DNA of 64,000 nt. Origin: Flagellimonas meishanensis. Lineage in GTDB: Bacteria > Bacteroidota > Bacteroidia > Flavobacteriales > Flavobacteriaceae. Location: the NCBI RefSeq assembly GCF_019880545.1, contig NZ_JAINVW010000001.1, positions 930,001 to 994,000 of the forward strand, written 5' to 3'. Shown here in pieces: positions 35,329-44,407 of the stretch. A program made the position numbers and the translations under genes. The first letter of the stretch is position 1. Each line of letters starts with the position of its first letter. The notes beneath the pieces were generated by a model. That model ran no database searches. It worked only from the letters and a program-made list of their open reading frames with translations, and was not told the DNA's origin.

Positions 35329-36480
35329 ATGAAATTTGTTCTTGCTCCTGATAAATATAAAGGTTCCTTAACGGGAAATGAATTTTGCGAGGCGGTATCG
35401 AATGGGATCAGAAAAGTGTTCCCCAATGCCCTCATCATAAAAAAGCCATTGGCCGATGGTGGTGATGGCACTTTGGAGGTCGTAGAGAGCTATTTGAAGG
35501 GCAGCATGGTCAAGATGTTGATCAAAGATCCCCTATTTAGGGACGTGGAGAGTGCCTATATGCTTTCCGGGGATAAAAAGACAGCTTTTGTGGAAATGTC
35601 CGAGGCATCAGGTTTCAAACTATTGCAAAAGGATGAACTGAACTGTATGCACACGACTTCCTTTGGAACCGGGCAAATGATTCTGGATGCCATTGAAAAA
35701 GGTGCTGCGAAGATTGTGCTGGGAATAGGAGGGAGTGCGACAAACGATGGTGGAATGGGAATGGCGGTGGCCCTTGGATTTCGATTTTTGGATGGGGAAG
35801 GAAATATTTTGGACCCCATTGGCAAGAATCTCATCAAGGTGCAAGAAATTGATGCGAAGGGTGTTTCAGGCACATTGCGGAATGTAAAGGTACGGGTGGC
35901 CTGCGATGTCAACAATCCGCTGCACGGACCCCAAGGGGCAGCGTATGTGTATGGACCACAAAAAGGGGCCAACAAGGAGGAAGTGGCGTTTTTGGACAAA
36001 GGATTGGAGCATTTTGCGAATGTACTGCAAAGGACCTTTAGTGTTGATGTTCAGCGCATTCCGGGCGCTGGCGCAGCTGGTGGTTTGGGTGCTGGCGCAG
36101 TGGTCTTTTTAAATGCTGAACTAGCTTCGGGAGTGGATTTGGTGATGGATATTGCCGGTTTTGGCAACGCCTTGGACAACACGGATTGGATCATCACAGG
36201 TGAAGGAAAACTGGATGGGCAAACATCCGCAGGAAAGACCATTCAAGGGGTATTGAAGCTGGCAAAGAAAAAAGGCGTTCCAGTGGCTGCACTTTGTGGG
36301 GCTGTGGATGTTTCCATTGACGAAATAAAAGACATGGGATTGGATTATGCCGTCTCTATTATGAATGGCCCGGGCAGTTTGGAAGAGGCAAAGGCAAACA
36401 CCTACAAAAATTTGGAATTGGCCGGCTATAATTTTGCCAATCTTGTAAAGAAAAGTAAGGAGATCCCTGGTCAAGAATAG
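35329..36480 (+). CDS. Glycerate kinase (GarK/GlxK family)
   Basis: 383 residues, normal length. Starts MKFVLAPDKYKGSLTGNEFC with PLADGGDGTLE, LGIGGSATNDGGMGMAVALG, PGAGAAGGLGAG and TGEGKLDGQTSAGKT, all conserved in the type II glycerate kinase family. Phosphorylates D-glycerate to 2-phosphoglycerate. Its end overlaps the convergent acetyltransferase gene by 10 nt. Confidence 0.93.
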   Translation: MKFVLAPDKYKGSLTGNEFCEAVSNGIRKVFPNALIIKKPLADGGDGTLEVVESYLKGSMVKMLIKDPLFRDVESAYMLSGDKKTAFVEMSEASGFKLLQKDELNCMHTTSFGTGQMILDAIEKGAAKIVLGIGGSATNDGGMGMAVALGFRFLDGEGNILDPIGKNLIKVQEIDAKGVSGTLRNVKVRVACDVNNPLHGPQGAAYVYGPQKGANKEEVAFLDKGLEHFANVLQRTFSVDVQRIPGAGAAGGLGAGAVVFLNAELASGVDLVMDIAGFGNALDNTDWIITGEGKLDGQTSAGKTIQGVLKLAKKKGVPVAALCGAVDVSIDEIKDMGLDYAVSIMNGPGSLEEAKANTYKNLELAGYNFANLVKKSKEIPGQE

Positions 36481-37067
36481 CGGTTCATTTTAAATTCTAG
36501 CCCTTGCTTTACTGTTTTCCATTCACTGTTCAAAATGGAAAAGACCACAGTGTCCCTTAGATTACCATTTTGACCAATTCTATGGTTTCTAAGAATCCCA
36601 TCCTGTTTGGCACCCAAACGGAGGATGGCATTTCGGGAAGCGTGATTGTGAAAATGGGTCCTGAACTCTACAGCGATTGCCCCCAAAGTTTCAAAGGCAT
36701 ATTCCAAAAGCAGGTATTTACATTCGGTATTGATTCCTGTGCGCTGGGCACTTTTGGCATACCAGGTATGCCCAATTTCTAGACGTTTATGAAGGGCTTC
36801 TATGTTCATATAGCGTGTGGAACCCACAATGGAATTCGTTTTTTTATCGACGACCACAAAAGGCAGCGAGTGTCCATTTTTTTGCTCGGCCAGGGCTGTC
36901 TGCAAATAAGAATCTATGGTTTTGGCCGAAGGCACTGAGGTATACCAAAGCTCCCATAACCTGCCATCGGTAGCCGCGGTCAACAATGCCTCTTTATGCG
37001 AAGTTTCCAGGGGCAGAAGCTTCACTAGGTTGCCTTCCAGTATGATAGGTTTTAGCCAAGGTTCCAT
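36471..37067 (-). CDS. GNAT N-acetyltransferase (RimJ/RimL type)
   Basis: 198 residues. Motifs: GSTRYMNIEALHKRLEIGHT, WYAKSAQRTGINTECKYLLL and FHNHASRNAILRLGAKQDGI, as in acetyltransferases that modify ribosomal proteins or small molecules. Convergent with glycerate kinase, sharing 10 nt at the 3' ends. Substrate not deducible. Confidence 0.87.
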   Translation of the reverse strand: MEPWLKPIILEGNLVKLLPLETSHKEALLTAATDGRLWELWYTSVPSAKTIDSYLQTALAEQKNGHSLPFVVVDKKTNSIVGSTRYMNIEALHKRLEIGHTWYAKSAQRTGINTECKYLLLEYAFETLGAIAVEFRTHFHNHASRNAILRLGAKQDGILRNHRIGQNGNLRDTVVFSILNSEWKTVKQGLEFKMNRYS

Positions 37068-37128
37068 AATTGCGCGCTTTAAGGCTCAAATATAGTTCAT
37101 TGTAAAGCGATCGAGATATACTTTATGG

Positions 37129-37377
37129 TTACTTGAAAGCATCTTTTTTCCATTTGGCGTATGCTTTTTGCATACAATGACCACAAGGACGATACCCTTG
37201 TTGTATGGCTTCTTCCTCTGAATTGAAAAGCATCCGGTTTTCCATTTTCATGCGTTTTCCCGATTTGCACCTCAAAGTACCGTAAATCTTGAGCTTTCTG
37301 TTTCCTGCCCATTTGATTTCATTATCCCTCAGTGCTTTGAAAAGAGAGGTGGCCGAAATTTCTGAATGAAGCACCAT
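37129..37377 (-). CDS. Stand-alone Ada metal-binding domain
   Basis: Start ATG at 37377 (MVLHSEISATSLFKAL), 4 nt after the 2OG oxygenase stop; 82 residues. NRKLKIYGTLRCKSGKRM, NRMLFNSEEEAIQQGYRPCG and HCM reproduce the Ada N-terminal zinc site: four Cys/His-type ligands with Cys in LRCKSG and the CGHC pair. In E. coli this domain takes the methyl group from phosphotriesters. Here it is separate from the AraC-MGMT protein two genes upstream, yet in the same operon. Only three Cys (LRC and CGHC) are visible in the core, so a fourth ligand is uncertain. Confidence 0.8.
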   Translation of the reverse strand: MVLHSEISATSLFKALRDNEIKWAGNRKLKIYGTLRCKSGKRMKMENRMLFNSEEEAIQQGYRPCGHCMQKAYAKWKKDAFK

Positions 37378-37381
37378 GACA

Positions 37382-38092
37382 CTAGCTGGTGGCGTCATGA
37401 AAAATGATTCCCAAGGTGTATCGTTCTCCGGAATGCACTTCACTAACACCGTGTTTCATGTTCACCTTATAGAAGCCATTTTTCCCTCTCACCGGTCTAT
37501 GGTTGGTGGTGAACAAGACCATGGCCCCTTTTGGGGGATGCAGCACAATTGCCTTGGATTGGGCCCTGGGCACTTGTTGCATCATGACAAATTCTCCGCC
37601 TTCATAGTCTTTACCCCGTCCATTTAGGAACAGTACCATCTGCATGGGAAAATATACTTCCCCATACAGATCCTGATGCAGAGTATTATGGCCGCCTTTA
37701 GGGTATTTCAAAATCAAGGGAGTGGCCAAAAGCTGTCCATTTTCCCTGCATTTTTGTTGCAGCTTCGATAAGGTTTCAGGAAAGGTTGGGTCTTTTTTTA
37801 AATCCAGCATCCACTGGTTTGCTACTGGCACCAATTTTGGGTATACAAATTCCCTTAACTGTGCGATTACAGATGGCAAAGGATATTTGAAATACTTGTA
37901 TAGGCCCTTTCCGAAGCGATAGCGTTCCATATCCACGGTCTTGCGGTAGTGCTCTGGTTTGTTGAAACTTGCGATGAGTGCTTCACATTGCTCATTGTCC
38001 AGTACATTTTTCACCACTGCAAAGCCATTTTCGTACAGGTCTTTTTGGACAGCTTTCCAAGAAATAGCTTCCAATTTCTTTGTTATTGACAT
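37382..38092 (-). CDS. 2OG-Fe(II) oxygenase (alkylation-repair operon)
   Basis: 236 residues. Fe site LHQDLYGEVYFPMQ (HxD) and distal His in NMKHGVSEVHSGERYTLGI with the 2-oxoglutarate Arg (RYTLGIIF). The middle (GGEFVMMQQVPRAQSK) is a typical jelly-roll strand pair. Between an Ada-type methyltransferase gene (19 nt upstream) and a stand-alone Ada zinc domain, it very probably does AlkB-like oxidative demethylation, though the sequence is not canonical AlkB. Confidence 0.85.
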   Translation of the reverse strand: MSITKKLEAISWKAVQKDLYENGFAVVKNVLDNEQCEALIASFNKPEHYRKTVDMERYRFGKGLYKYFKYPLPSVIAQLREFVYPKLVPVANQWMLDLKKDPTFPETLSKLQQKCRENGQLLATPLILKYPKGGHNTLHQDLYGEVYFPMQMVLFLNGRGKDYEGGEFVMMQQVPRAQSKAIVLHPPKGAMVLFTTNHRPVRGKNGFYKVNMKHGVSEVHSGERYTLGIIFHDATS

Positions 38093-38111
38093 TTGTGATT
38101 ATTGAAATGAA

Positions 38112-38960
38112 TTATTGGACCTGGGCAGCTTCCCAACCAATTATGGCTTTTTTTCGGATACTATCCCAACGATAATCCCCCAAGTTCCCTGAGGATTTTA
38201 TCACTCTATGGCATGGGATCAGGTAGGCTATGGGATTATTGCCAATGGCGGAGCCCACTGCCCTTGATGCTTTGGGTTTCTCAATCATTTTGGCAATGTT
38301 CCCATAAGTGGCCAGCTTTCCTTTGGGTATGCGGAGCAGGGATTCCCAAACCTTCAACTGAAAATCGGTTCCCTTCAAGTGAAGTTTGATTTTTGAAATC
38401 TGGCCCCAGTCGTTGGCAAAGAACATCAGTGCATTTACTTGGGTTTGGTCTACCCTTTGCTGGTACTTTGCTTTTGGAAATTGCATTTTCAGTTCGTAAA
38501 GACCTTTTTCCTCATCATCCGTGAAAGCCACGTGGCACAATCCTTTTTCAGTTGCGGCGATGGTCACAAGTCCAAAAGGACTTTGGGCGAAGCTATAGTT
38601 GATGTTGAGGTTCTCACCTTGGTTTTTATACTCTCCAGGGGTCATGCCCTCTATGGTGATGAACAGGTCATGGAGTCTGCTTGTTCCTGAAAGACCTGTT
38701 TCAATGGCCGCATCAAAAAGTGTGGTGTTGGACTCCTCCAATATTCCTTTGGCGTATTGCACGCTGGTGTACTGTAGGAATTTTTTCGGACTTATTCCTG
38801 CCCATTCCTTAAAGATGCGTTGAAAATGATACGGGCTTAGGTGCACTTCCCGTGCCATTTCATCCAAAGAGGGCTGCTCCTTGAAATTGTCTCGGATATG
38901 GGCAATGGCCTTCGCTATCCGATTGTAGTTTATGATTTCTTGTTCGCTCATGATTTCCAT
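38112..38960 (-). CDS. AraC-HTH / O6-alkylguanine-DNA methyltransferase (Ada without zinc domain)
   Basis: The start is set at 38960 (MEIMSEQEIINYN), with an alternative at 38951; the -7 element at 38980-38973 excludes the longer frame beginning at 39038. N-terminal AraC domain: HIRDNFKEQPSLDEMAREVH, LSPYHFQRIFKEWAGISPKK. C-terminal methyltransferase has active-site PCHRV and the FQLKVWESLLRIPKG, ASRAVGSAIGNNP motifs. Repairs O6-methylguanine and probably activates its own operon; the phosphotriester-sensing part is encoded separately at 37129-37377. Confidence 0.9.
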   Translation of the reverse strand: MEIMSEQEIINYNRIAKAIAHIRDNFKEQPSLDEMAREVHLSPYHFQRIFKEWAGISPKKFLQYTSVQYAKGILEESNTTLFDAAIETGLSGTSRLHDLFITIEGMTPGEYKNQGENLNINYSFAQSPFGLVTIAATEKGLCHVAFTDDEEKGLYELKMQFPKAKYQQRVDQTQVNALMFFANDWGQISKIKLHLKGTDFQLKVWESLLRIPKGKLATYGNIAKMIEKPKASRAVGSAIGNNPIAYLIPCHRVIKSSGNLGDYRWDSIRKKAIIGWEAAQVQ

Positions 38961-38972
38961 TTTTTGTTTCCC

Positions 38973-38980
38973 CAAAAGTA
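38973..38980 (-). promoter_or_regulatory. -7 element of the alkylation-repair operon
   Basis: TACTTTTG on the minus strand is a perfect TAnnTTTG; the start near 38969 leaves a leader of only 9-18 nt, which decides the translation start of the methyltransferase gene. Confidence 0.6.
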
Positions 38981-39283
38981 GAGGGTATGCCAAGGAGCTA
39001 AAACCCGTTTCTTGCTGTCTTTTAGAGCGTCTGATCATGAAAACAGTTTCAATATACGGCGGAAAAAGGACCGGAAAAGGTTCCCCGTTCCTTAATCAAT
39101 CTGAAAACCTCTAAAATTGTGATTGGATATAAATAGGCATGTACTTTTTAAAGATCTTGAATGCAATCTGAATTGGTTGCCAAATCACGTTGATCATACC
39201 GATCAATTAACAAGATTTAACATCTTGGGTTGTTTGCATTGACTTATATTGAAAATGTTTACCAAATCTGGATACCGAATGGG
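38981..39283. other. Intergenic region between divergent genes
   Basis: About 300 bases between the alkylation-repair operon (minus) and the LytTR gene (plus). AT-rich near 39120-39230; TGATCATACCGATCA (39191-39205) is an imperfect dyad that could be an operator. No gene or RNA recognised. Confidence 0.35.
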
Positions 39284-40081
39284 ATGGAACAGAGTTTGGA
39301 CAACGTGTTTTTTAAGATTCATGGCATGAAGACCAAAAACTTTTTCGTTTTATCCGTTTTAATAGCTGTTGTCCTAGGGCTGTTGATTTATTGGAGGGAA
39401 TACGAAACACGGGAACAGGTCTCAGTGATTCATGTATTGCTATGGCAACTGGCGATTTGGATCCCTTGGGTCATTGGCTTCAAGGTCCTAGAGATGGTAA
39501 CACAAAGAGTGCATGCCCTGAAGTATGGAAAACTTCGTGTAATTGGCTTTGGATTGTTCTGGGTCTGCCTGCACTACGGGTGGTTTTTTTGGCTTAGCTC
39601 CCATTATAGTCCATACCTCGATCTTCCAGGATCAAAGTTTGGGGTGTATTCCTATTTTTTTATTTTTTGGACACTGATCGATATAGCGCTGCTGTTATTT
39701 TTGATGGATAAGCTTAAGGCAAGGGAAAGCCGAGATTCCCGGCCTTCATTACGGTTTGAACTTACACGGGGAGGCAAAAAGTATTTTTGCGAGCCTTCAG
39801 AGATTTATTGGTTGGTGGCAGAGAACTATTATACAAAACTGTCCACCACCTCTGGAATTTTTGTAATGCGAAAGCCCCTGAAATCGTTTCATGATGTACT
39901 TCCTCCGAAAATGTTCCAAAAAATCCATAGATCCACTATCATCAATGTAGATTATGTGTCTGGGCTGTCTGGCAACTTATCCCAAGGCTTGGAAGTGGTT
40001 TTAAAAGATGGCACCAGTCGAAAAGTGAGCCGAAGCTGCTCTAAAGAACTCCTAGATTTTTTCAAGGAAAGGACCCTCTAG
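39284..40081 (+). CDS. Membrane-anchored LytTR-domain regulator
   Basis: The start at 39284 (MEQSLDNVFF) is one of three options; 39326 (MKTKNFFVLS) begins just before the first membrane helix and 39230 is the longest frame. Four membrane helices occupy about residues 20-150 and a C-terminal LytTR DNA-binding domain follows: YWLVAENYYTKLSTTSGI, VMRKPLKSFHDVLPPKMFQK, IHRSTIINVDYVSGL. It resembles flavobacterial LytTR proteins that sense a membrane signal without a receiver domain. Target unknown; the Fe-S/Mo operon starts 102 nt downstream on the same strand. Confidence 0.83.
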   Translation: MEQSLDNVFFKIHGMKTKNFFVLSVLIAVVLGLLIYWREYETREQVSVIHVLLWQLAIWIPWVIGFKVLEMVTQRVHALKYGKLRVIGFGLFWVCLHYGWFFWLSSHYSPYLDLPGSKFGVYSYFFIFWTLIDIALLLFLMDKLKARESRDSRPSLRFELTRGGKKYFCEPSEIYWLVAENYYTKLSTTSGIFVMRKPLKSFHDVLPPKMFQKIHRSTIINVDYVSGLSGNLSQGLEVVLKDGTSRKVSRSCSKELLDFFKERTL

Positions 40082-40183
40082 GGCAATTCACTATCAAAAT
40101 CCTGTTCATTTACTGCAGTGCCTATTTTTTACCGCTTGTTTTGGTCAGATTAAGGATAAATTCATCTAAAAATCGATCAGAAC

Positions 40184-40648
40184 ATGTCATCCTTCAAGCT
40201 AATTGTAAACAAAGAAAAGAAAACCATATCTGCCGATCCGGACACTCCTTTGCTATGGGTGCTCCGGGATATTTTAGGTTTAACGGGCACCAAATATGCC
40301 TGTGGTAAAGGGCTCTGTGGGTCATGCACGGTCATCGTGAATGGAAAATCCGTGCGTTCCTGTACCTTGTCCGTCGCCGATGCCGCCCAAAGCGAAGTGA
40401 TTACCATCGAAGGGCTATCTGAAAAAGGTGACCATCCAATTCAAAAAGCATGGATGGAGGCAGATGTACCCCAATGTGGTTACTGTCAGCCCGGTTTTAT
40501 AATGAGTGCCTTCGACCTACTTTCCAAAAATCCCAATCCTACGGAGGAGGAGGTCAACAATGTCTTGTCGGGTAATATTTGCAGGTGCGGCACCTATTCT
40601 AGGATAAGAAAAGCGATGCAAATTGCCGTAAAAGTTGGGAATCAATGA
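40184..40648 (+). CDS. [2Fe-2S] subunit of xanthine dehydrogenase-family (IorA-like) enzyme
   Basis: 154 residues with both clusters: plant-type ferredoxin site TKYACGKGLCGSCTVIVNGK and C-terminal site CGYCQPGF with GNICRCGTYSRI. This is the small subunit of isoquinoline 1-oxidoreductase-type molybdenum hydroxylases. No Tat signal, so it probably travels with the Tat-targeted large subunit. It overlaps the FG-GAP gene by 4 nt (ATGA). Confidence 0.92.
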   Translation: MSSFKLIVNKEKKTISADPDTPLLWVLRDILGLTGTKYACGKGLCGSCTVIVNGKSVRSCTLSVADAAQSEVITIEGLSEKGDHPIQKAWMEADVPQCGYCQPGFIMSAFDLLSKNPNPTEEEVNNVLSGNICRCGTYSRIRKAMQIAVKVGNQ

Positions 40649-42132
40649 TACGGGGAATCTTTTTTCTATTTTTTGCTTCCTCAATTACCGCCCAAGATCT
40701 TCAATTTAAAAGGGTGCCTTTGGATGGCCCACCTCAAGGTTCAAGAGGTGTATCCATTGCCGACCTGGACGGGGACGGCCTGTTGGATATTACGGTGGCC
40801 AATCAGGTGGACTCCACGCTGTTATTGGGGAACACGATTTATTTTAACGAAGGAAATAGGTTTCGATCACAGTCCATTTCCGAAAACAATATAAAAGCTT
40901 GGAGTGAATCTGTGCATACAGTGGATGTAGATAGCGACAGGGATTTAGACCTTTTTTTCACGACCCAGTTTGGAACGCACAATTTATTATATCGCAATGA
41001 TGGCACGGGAAATTTTACCGTGATGGAGGCTGGCGATTTAACCGCGGACAAAACAAATTCTCCGGGGGCCTGTTGGTGTGATTATGATTTTGATGGCGAT
41101 ATGGATGTGTTCGTGGTAAATCGGGACGGTGAATCGGACAATTTATACCTGAATGATGGAGGCGGAAACTTTAAAAGGATTAGCGAGGGCCCTTGGATCA
41201 ACAACAAAGGCGATGGACGTTCGTGTGCTTGGGGAGATTTGAACGGTGACGGTTTTTTGGACTTGTATGTGGCCAATTTTGTGGTTAAAGATGAAAATGG
41301 CAGGGTAATCCGCAAGCACAGAAATTATGTCTATCTCGGAACAGAACAAGGGGGCTTTGTAGAGCTAAGGGAAGGTGTTCATATTGAAGAGGAAAATGCT
41401 TCGTACGGCGTTTCCCTAGTGGATTTTGATTATGACAACGACTTGGATATCTACATAACCAACGTTTCCATTTCCGATGAGAACGCCCTGTATGAAAACT
41501 CGGGAGAGGGACATTTTGTTAAGTCCACAAAAGAAGTGGCCAAAGATGTGCACCGTCCCTCAAAAGGACAGACTTGGGGTGATTTCAACAATGATGGTTG
41601 GCTGGATCTTTATGTGGCCAACGGCACCGAGGGATACCCTGAAATTCAAAATTTTATGTTTTTGGGACGGAAGGATTTCTCCATGGAACGTGTGTACAAT
41701 GCCCTGCCTGCAATCGAAGGCCATATCTCCGCCGGAACCGCATCGGGCGATTTGGATAATGATGGGGACTTAGATCTCTATGTCTGCAATTGGGGAGCTG
41801 AAGCTGAAGCCAATGATTGTTATTTCAATCAAAACCCCAGCAAAAATTGGATTGTTTTTCGATTGAAGGGGTTGGAATCGAACACATACGGAATTGGAAG
41901 TTGGGTGAGGTTGATTTTGGCCGATGGGTCCATTGTAACACGATATTTTTCCCGGGAGACGGGCTACGGCAGTGAAAATGCCCCAGAAATACATTTTGGC
42001 TTAGGGGACCTAAAAATTCGAAAGGTTGAAATTTTATGGCCTTCGGGAATAAATCAAGAGGCTAACGGTCTTGAAGCAAACCGGTTTTATGAGGTAATTG
42101 AAGGAAAGGAAATCAAAAAACTAACACCATGA
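40645..42132 (+). CDS. Secreted FG-GAP/VCBS + ASPIC/UnbV (CRTAC1-like) protein
   Basis: 495 residues with a signal peptide (MIRGIFFLFFASSITAQ). Seven calcium-binding FG-GAP loops are visible: DLDGDGLLDI, DVDSDRDLDLFF, DYDFDGDMDVFV, DLNGDGFLDLYV, DFDYDNDLDIYI, DFNNDGWLDLYV and DLDNDGDLDLYV, forming a beta-propeller. The C-terminal ~110 residues are an UnbV/ASPIC domain (KNWIVFRLKG ... RYFSRETGYGSEN ... VEILWPSG). It is inserted between the two enzyme subunits with 4-nt overlaps on both sides, so equal translation is implied; it may anchor or assemble the oxidoreductase outside the cytoplasm. Confidence 0.88.
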   Translation: MIRGIFFLFFASSITAQDLQFKRVPLDGPPQGSRGVSIADLDGDGLLDITVANQVDSTLLLGNTIYFNEGNRFRSQSISENNIKAWSESVHTVDVDSDRDLDLFFTTQFGTHNLLYRNDGTGNFTVMEAGDLTADKTNSPGACWCDYDFDGDMDVFVVNRDGESDNLYLNDGGGNFKRISEGPWINNKGDGRSCAWGDLNGDGFLDLYVANFVVKDENGRVIRKHRNYVYLGTEQGGFVELREGVHIEEENASYGVSLVDFDYDNDLDIYITNVSISDENALYENSGEGHFVKSTKEVAKDVHRPSKGQTWGDFNNDGWLDLYVANGTEGYPEIQNFMFLGRKDFSMERVYNALPAIEGHISAGTASGDLDNDGDLDLYVCNWGAEAEANDCYFNQNPSKNWIVFRLKGLESNTYGIGSWVRLILADGSIVTRYFSRETGYGSENAPEIHFGLGDLKIRKVEILWPSGINQEANGLEANRFYEVIEGKEIKKLTP

Positions 42133-44327
42133 AAAATACTTTGGGAAGAAGAAATTTTATCAAACTAACCGCTTCGGCCAGCGGGGCATTGGTAGTGGGA
42201 CTGCACTTTCAGTCCTGTGCTCCAAAAAAGGAGCCGGTGGAAAACTTCAGTTTTGTCCCCCTCATTGAAATTGATACCGAAGGATGGGTGACCCTTATCG
42301 CCAAAAATCCAGAAATAGGACAAGGGGTAAAAACAGCACTGCCCATGATCCTGGCGGAAGAGTTGGGAGCGGATTGGGACAAGGTAAAAGTGGTTCAAGG
42401 GGATTACAACAAAGCATATGAAGAACAATGGGCAGGGGGGAGCTATGCGGTCATTTTAAATTGGGATTTGATGCGGACCGCTGGCGCAAAGGTCAGGTAT
42501 GCACTGATTGGGGCCGCCTCGCAGAAAATGAACGTTCCCACTTCCGAATTGATTACTCGAAAAGGTTCTGTTGTGCACAAGAAAACGGAAAAAAGCATCC
42601 CTTTTGGGGATTTGGTCGCCGCCGCATCCCAAATTGCACTGCCAGAAGAGGTGGAATTCAAACCCATGGACACCTATGAAATTGTAGGCAAACCATGTCC
42701 GCAGGTAGATTTGGACAACATTGTAAATGGAAGTGTCCAATACACCATTGATTTAAAACTTCCTGATATGGTATACGCCACTGTGTTGAAAAATCCGGTG
42801 CACAAGGGCAAGGTGCAAAGTTTTGATGATAGCCAAACGCGAAAGATATCTGGAGTGATCGATGTGATTCCCTTGGACAATAGCAATTATGGAGGGAGAC
42901 TTATTGGTCCGAACAGTCCCAATTTTGTGAATGGAGTGGCAGTTTTGGCCAATTCCACATGGGCAGCTTTCAAAGGAACGGAAAAACTTGAGGTGGTTTG
43001 GGACAATTCCGAATCAAAAAAAGAAAACACACAGGACATTTTCTCCCATTATCATAACCAGTTGAATACAACTTCGGTGGAACGACAGGATGGCAATATT
43101 GATCAGGCAAGAAGGAGGGCAGTTTCCCAAGTGGAGCATGTTTACGAACTTCCTTTTTTAGCCCACGTTACCATGGAACCTATGAACTGTATCGTAGATT
43201 TTAGTTCCGAAATGTGCGAGGTTTGGGCGCCCACCCAAAATCCGGAGGCGTTGGAGCAAGGATTGATAAAACTCTTCGGATTGCAACCAGAACAGATCAA
43301 AATACACCTGCCCAGAATGGGAGGTGGTTTTGGCAGACGCTATTATGTGGATTATGCCATGGATGCGGCCGTACTTTCAAAAAAGATGGGCAGGCCCGTA
43401 AAACTTATTTGGACCCGTGAAGAGGACATAAAACATGATTGGTACCGTCCCGCCAGCGTACAGCGGCTTTCAGCTTGGTTAGATCAAGACGGAAAGGTTA
43501 TTGGGTGGCGACAGGTTTTGTCCAATGCTTCCCGGGTAACATCGCTGGGCAGGGAAGGCAACCCAGCGGGAACAGAAATTGATGAATACGATTTTCCAGC
43601 CGGGTTTGTTCCCAATCTGCAATTTGAATACGGCCATGTGCTGAGCGATGTACCTCTGGGCCAATGGCGAGCAGTGGGGCCTACGGCAACAGCCTTTGCC
43701 GCCCACAGTTTTTTGAATGAACTCGCCATTCACAACAAAAAGGATCACATTGACTTTTTTTTGGAGTTTCTTGGTCCCCCAAGAATGGTTCCAGTAGTAG
43801 GGGATTTCAAGTATGATACGGGTCGCTTAAGAGCTGTTATTGAAAAAGTGAGGGAAAACAGCAATTGGAACAGTCCATTGCCCGAAGGGCAGGGCAGGGG
43901 CTTTGCAGCGCATAGACAAGCAGGGTCCTTTGTGGCCGAGGTGGTAACGGTGGAAGTAAATGCGGATAATCAGCTAAAGATTGTTCGTGTGGATGCCGTA
44001 GTGGACTGTGGCATTGTGGTTAACCCTTCGGGAGCGGAGGCACAGGTTGAGGGAGCCATTTTGGAAGGATTGTGTGCAGCACTATATGGTGAGATAACCA
44101 TTGAGGATGGAGCCACGGTACAATCCAATTTCCATGATTATCGCTGGATGCGACTTGGGGAAATCCCTGAAATTCATGTGGAATTCATCAAGAACGATTT
44201 ACCTCCCAGGGGACTGGGCGAACCGCCATTGCCCCCAGCCGCTGCTGCTTTGGCCAATGCCATATATGCCGCTTCCGGTGTACGGATACGAAGACTTCCC
44301 ATTGGAAATCAACTTTTGGATATATAG
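42129..44327 (+). CDS. Molybdopterin-binding subunit of xanthine dehydrogenase family (IorB-like)
   Basis: 732 residues. A twin-Arg-like signal (LGRRNFIKLTASASGALVVG) merges with a lipobox-like FQSC. Family signatures: NPEIGQGVKTALPMILAEEL, GGGFGRRYYVDYAMDAAVLS, WTREEDIKHDWYRPAS, PLGQWRAVGPTATAFA, and the catalytic Glu in PPRGLGEPPLPPAAAAL. Oxidises an aldehyde or N-heterocycle. Typical membrane cytochrome c subunit of this class is not in the operon. Last of three translationally coupled genes. Confidence 0.9.
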   Translation: MKNTLGRRNFIKLTASASGALVVGLHFQSCAPKKEPVENFSFVPLIEIDTEGWVTLIAKNPEIGQGVKTALPMILAEELGADWDKVKVVQGDYNKAYEEQWAGGSYAVILNWDLMRTAGAKVRYALIGAASQKMNVPTSELITRKGSVVHKKTEKSIPFGDLVAAASQIALPEEVEFKPMDTYEIVGKPCPQVDLDNIVNGSVQYTIDLKLPDMVYATVLKNPVHKGKVQSFDDSQTRKISGVIDVIPLDNSNYGGRLIGPNSPNFVNGVAVLANSTWAAFKGTEKLEVVWDNSESKKENTQDIFSHYHNQLNTTSVERQDGNIDQARRRAVSQVEHVYELPFLAHVTMEPMNCIVDFSSEMCEVWAPTQNPEALEQGLIKLFGLQPEQIKIHLPRMGGGFGRRYYVDYAMDAAVLSKKMGRPVKLIWTREEDIKHDWYRPASVQRLSAWLDQDGKVIGWRQVLSNASRVTSLGREGNPAGTEIDEYDFPAGFVPNLQFEYGHVLSDVPLGQWRAVGPTATAFAAHSFLNELAIHNKKDHIDFFLEFLGPPRMVPVVGDFKYDTGRLRAVIEKVRENSNWNSPLPEGQGRGFAAHRQAGSFVAEVVTVEVNADNQLKIVRVDAVVDCGIVVNPSGAEAQVEGAILEGLCAALYGEITIEDGATVQSNFHDYRWMRLGEIPEIHVEFIKNDLPPRGLGEPPLPPAAAALANAIYAASGVRIRRLPIGNQLLDI

Positions 44328-44330
44328 TAG

Positions 44331-44366
44331 GGCACCTATAGGCACCTATATACAATATGGGACAAA
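44331..44366. repeat. Tandem decamer and repeat A, copy 1
   Basis: GGCACCTATA occurs twice head to tail (44331-44340, 44341-44350). The 25 bases 44342-44366 recur exactly at 45548-45572. The element lies 3 nt after the IorB-like stop codon. Confidence 0.8.
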
Positions 44367-44407
44367 GCAAATTTTAAATCGTATTTTAGTTGAACAAAAT
44401 TCATTTC

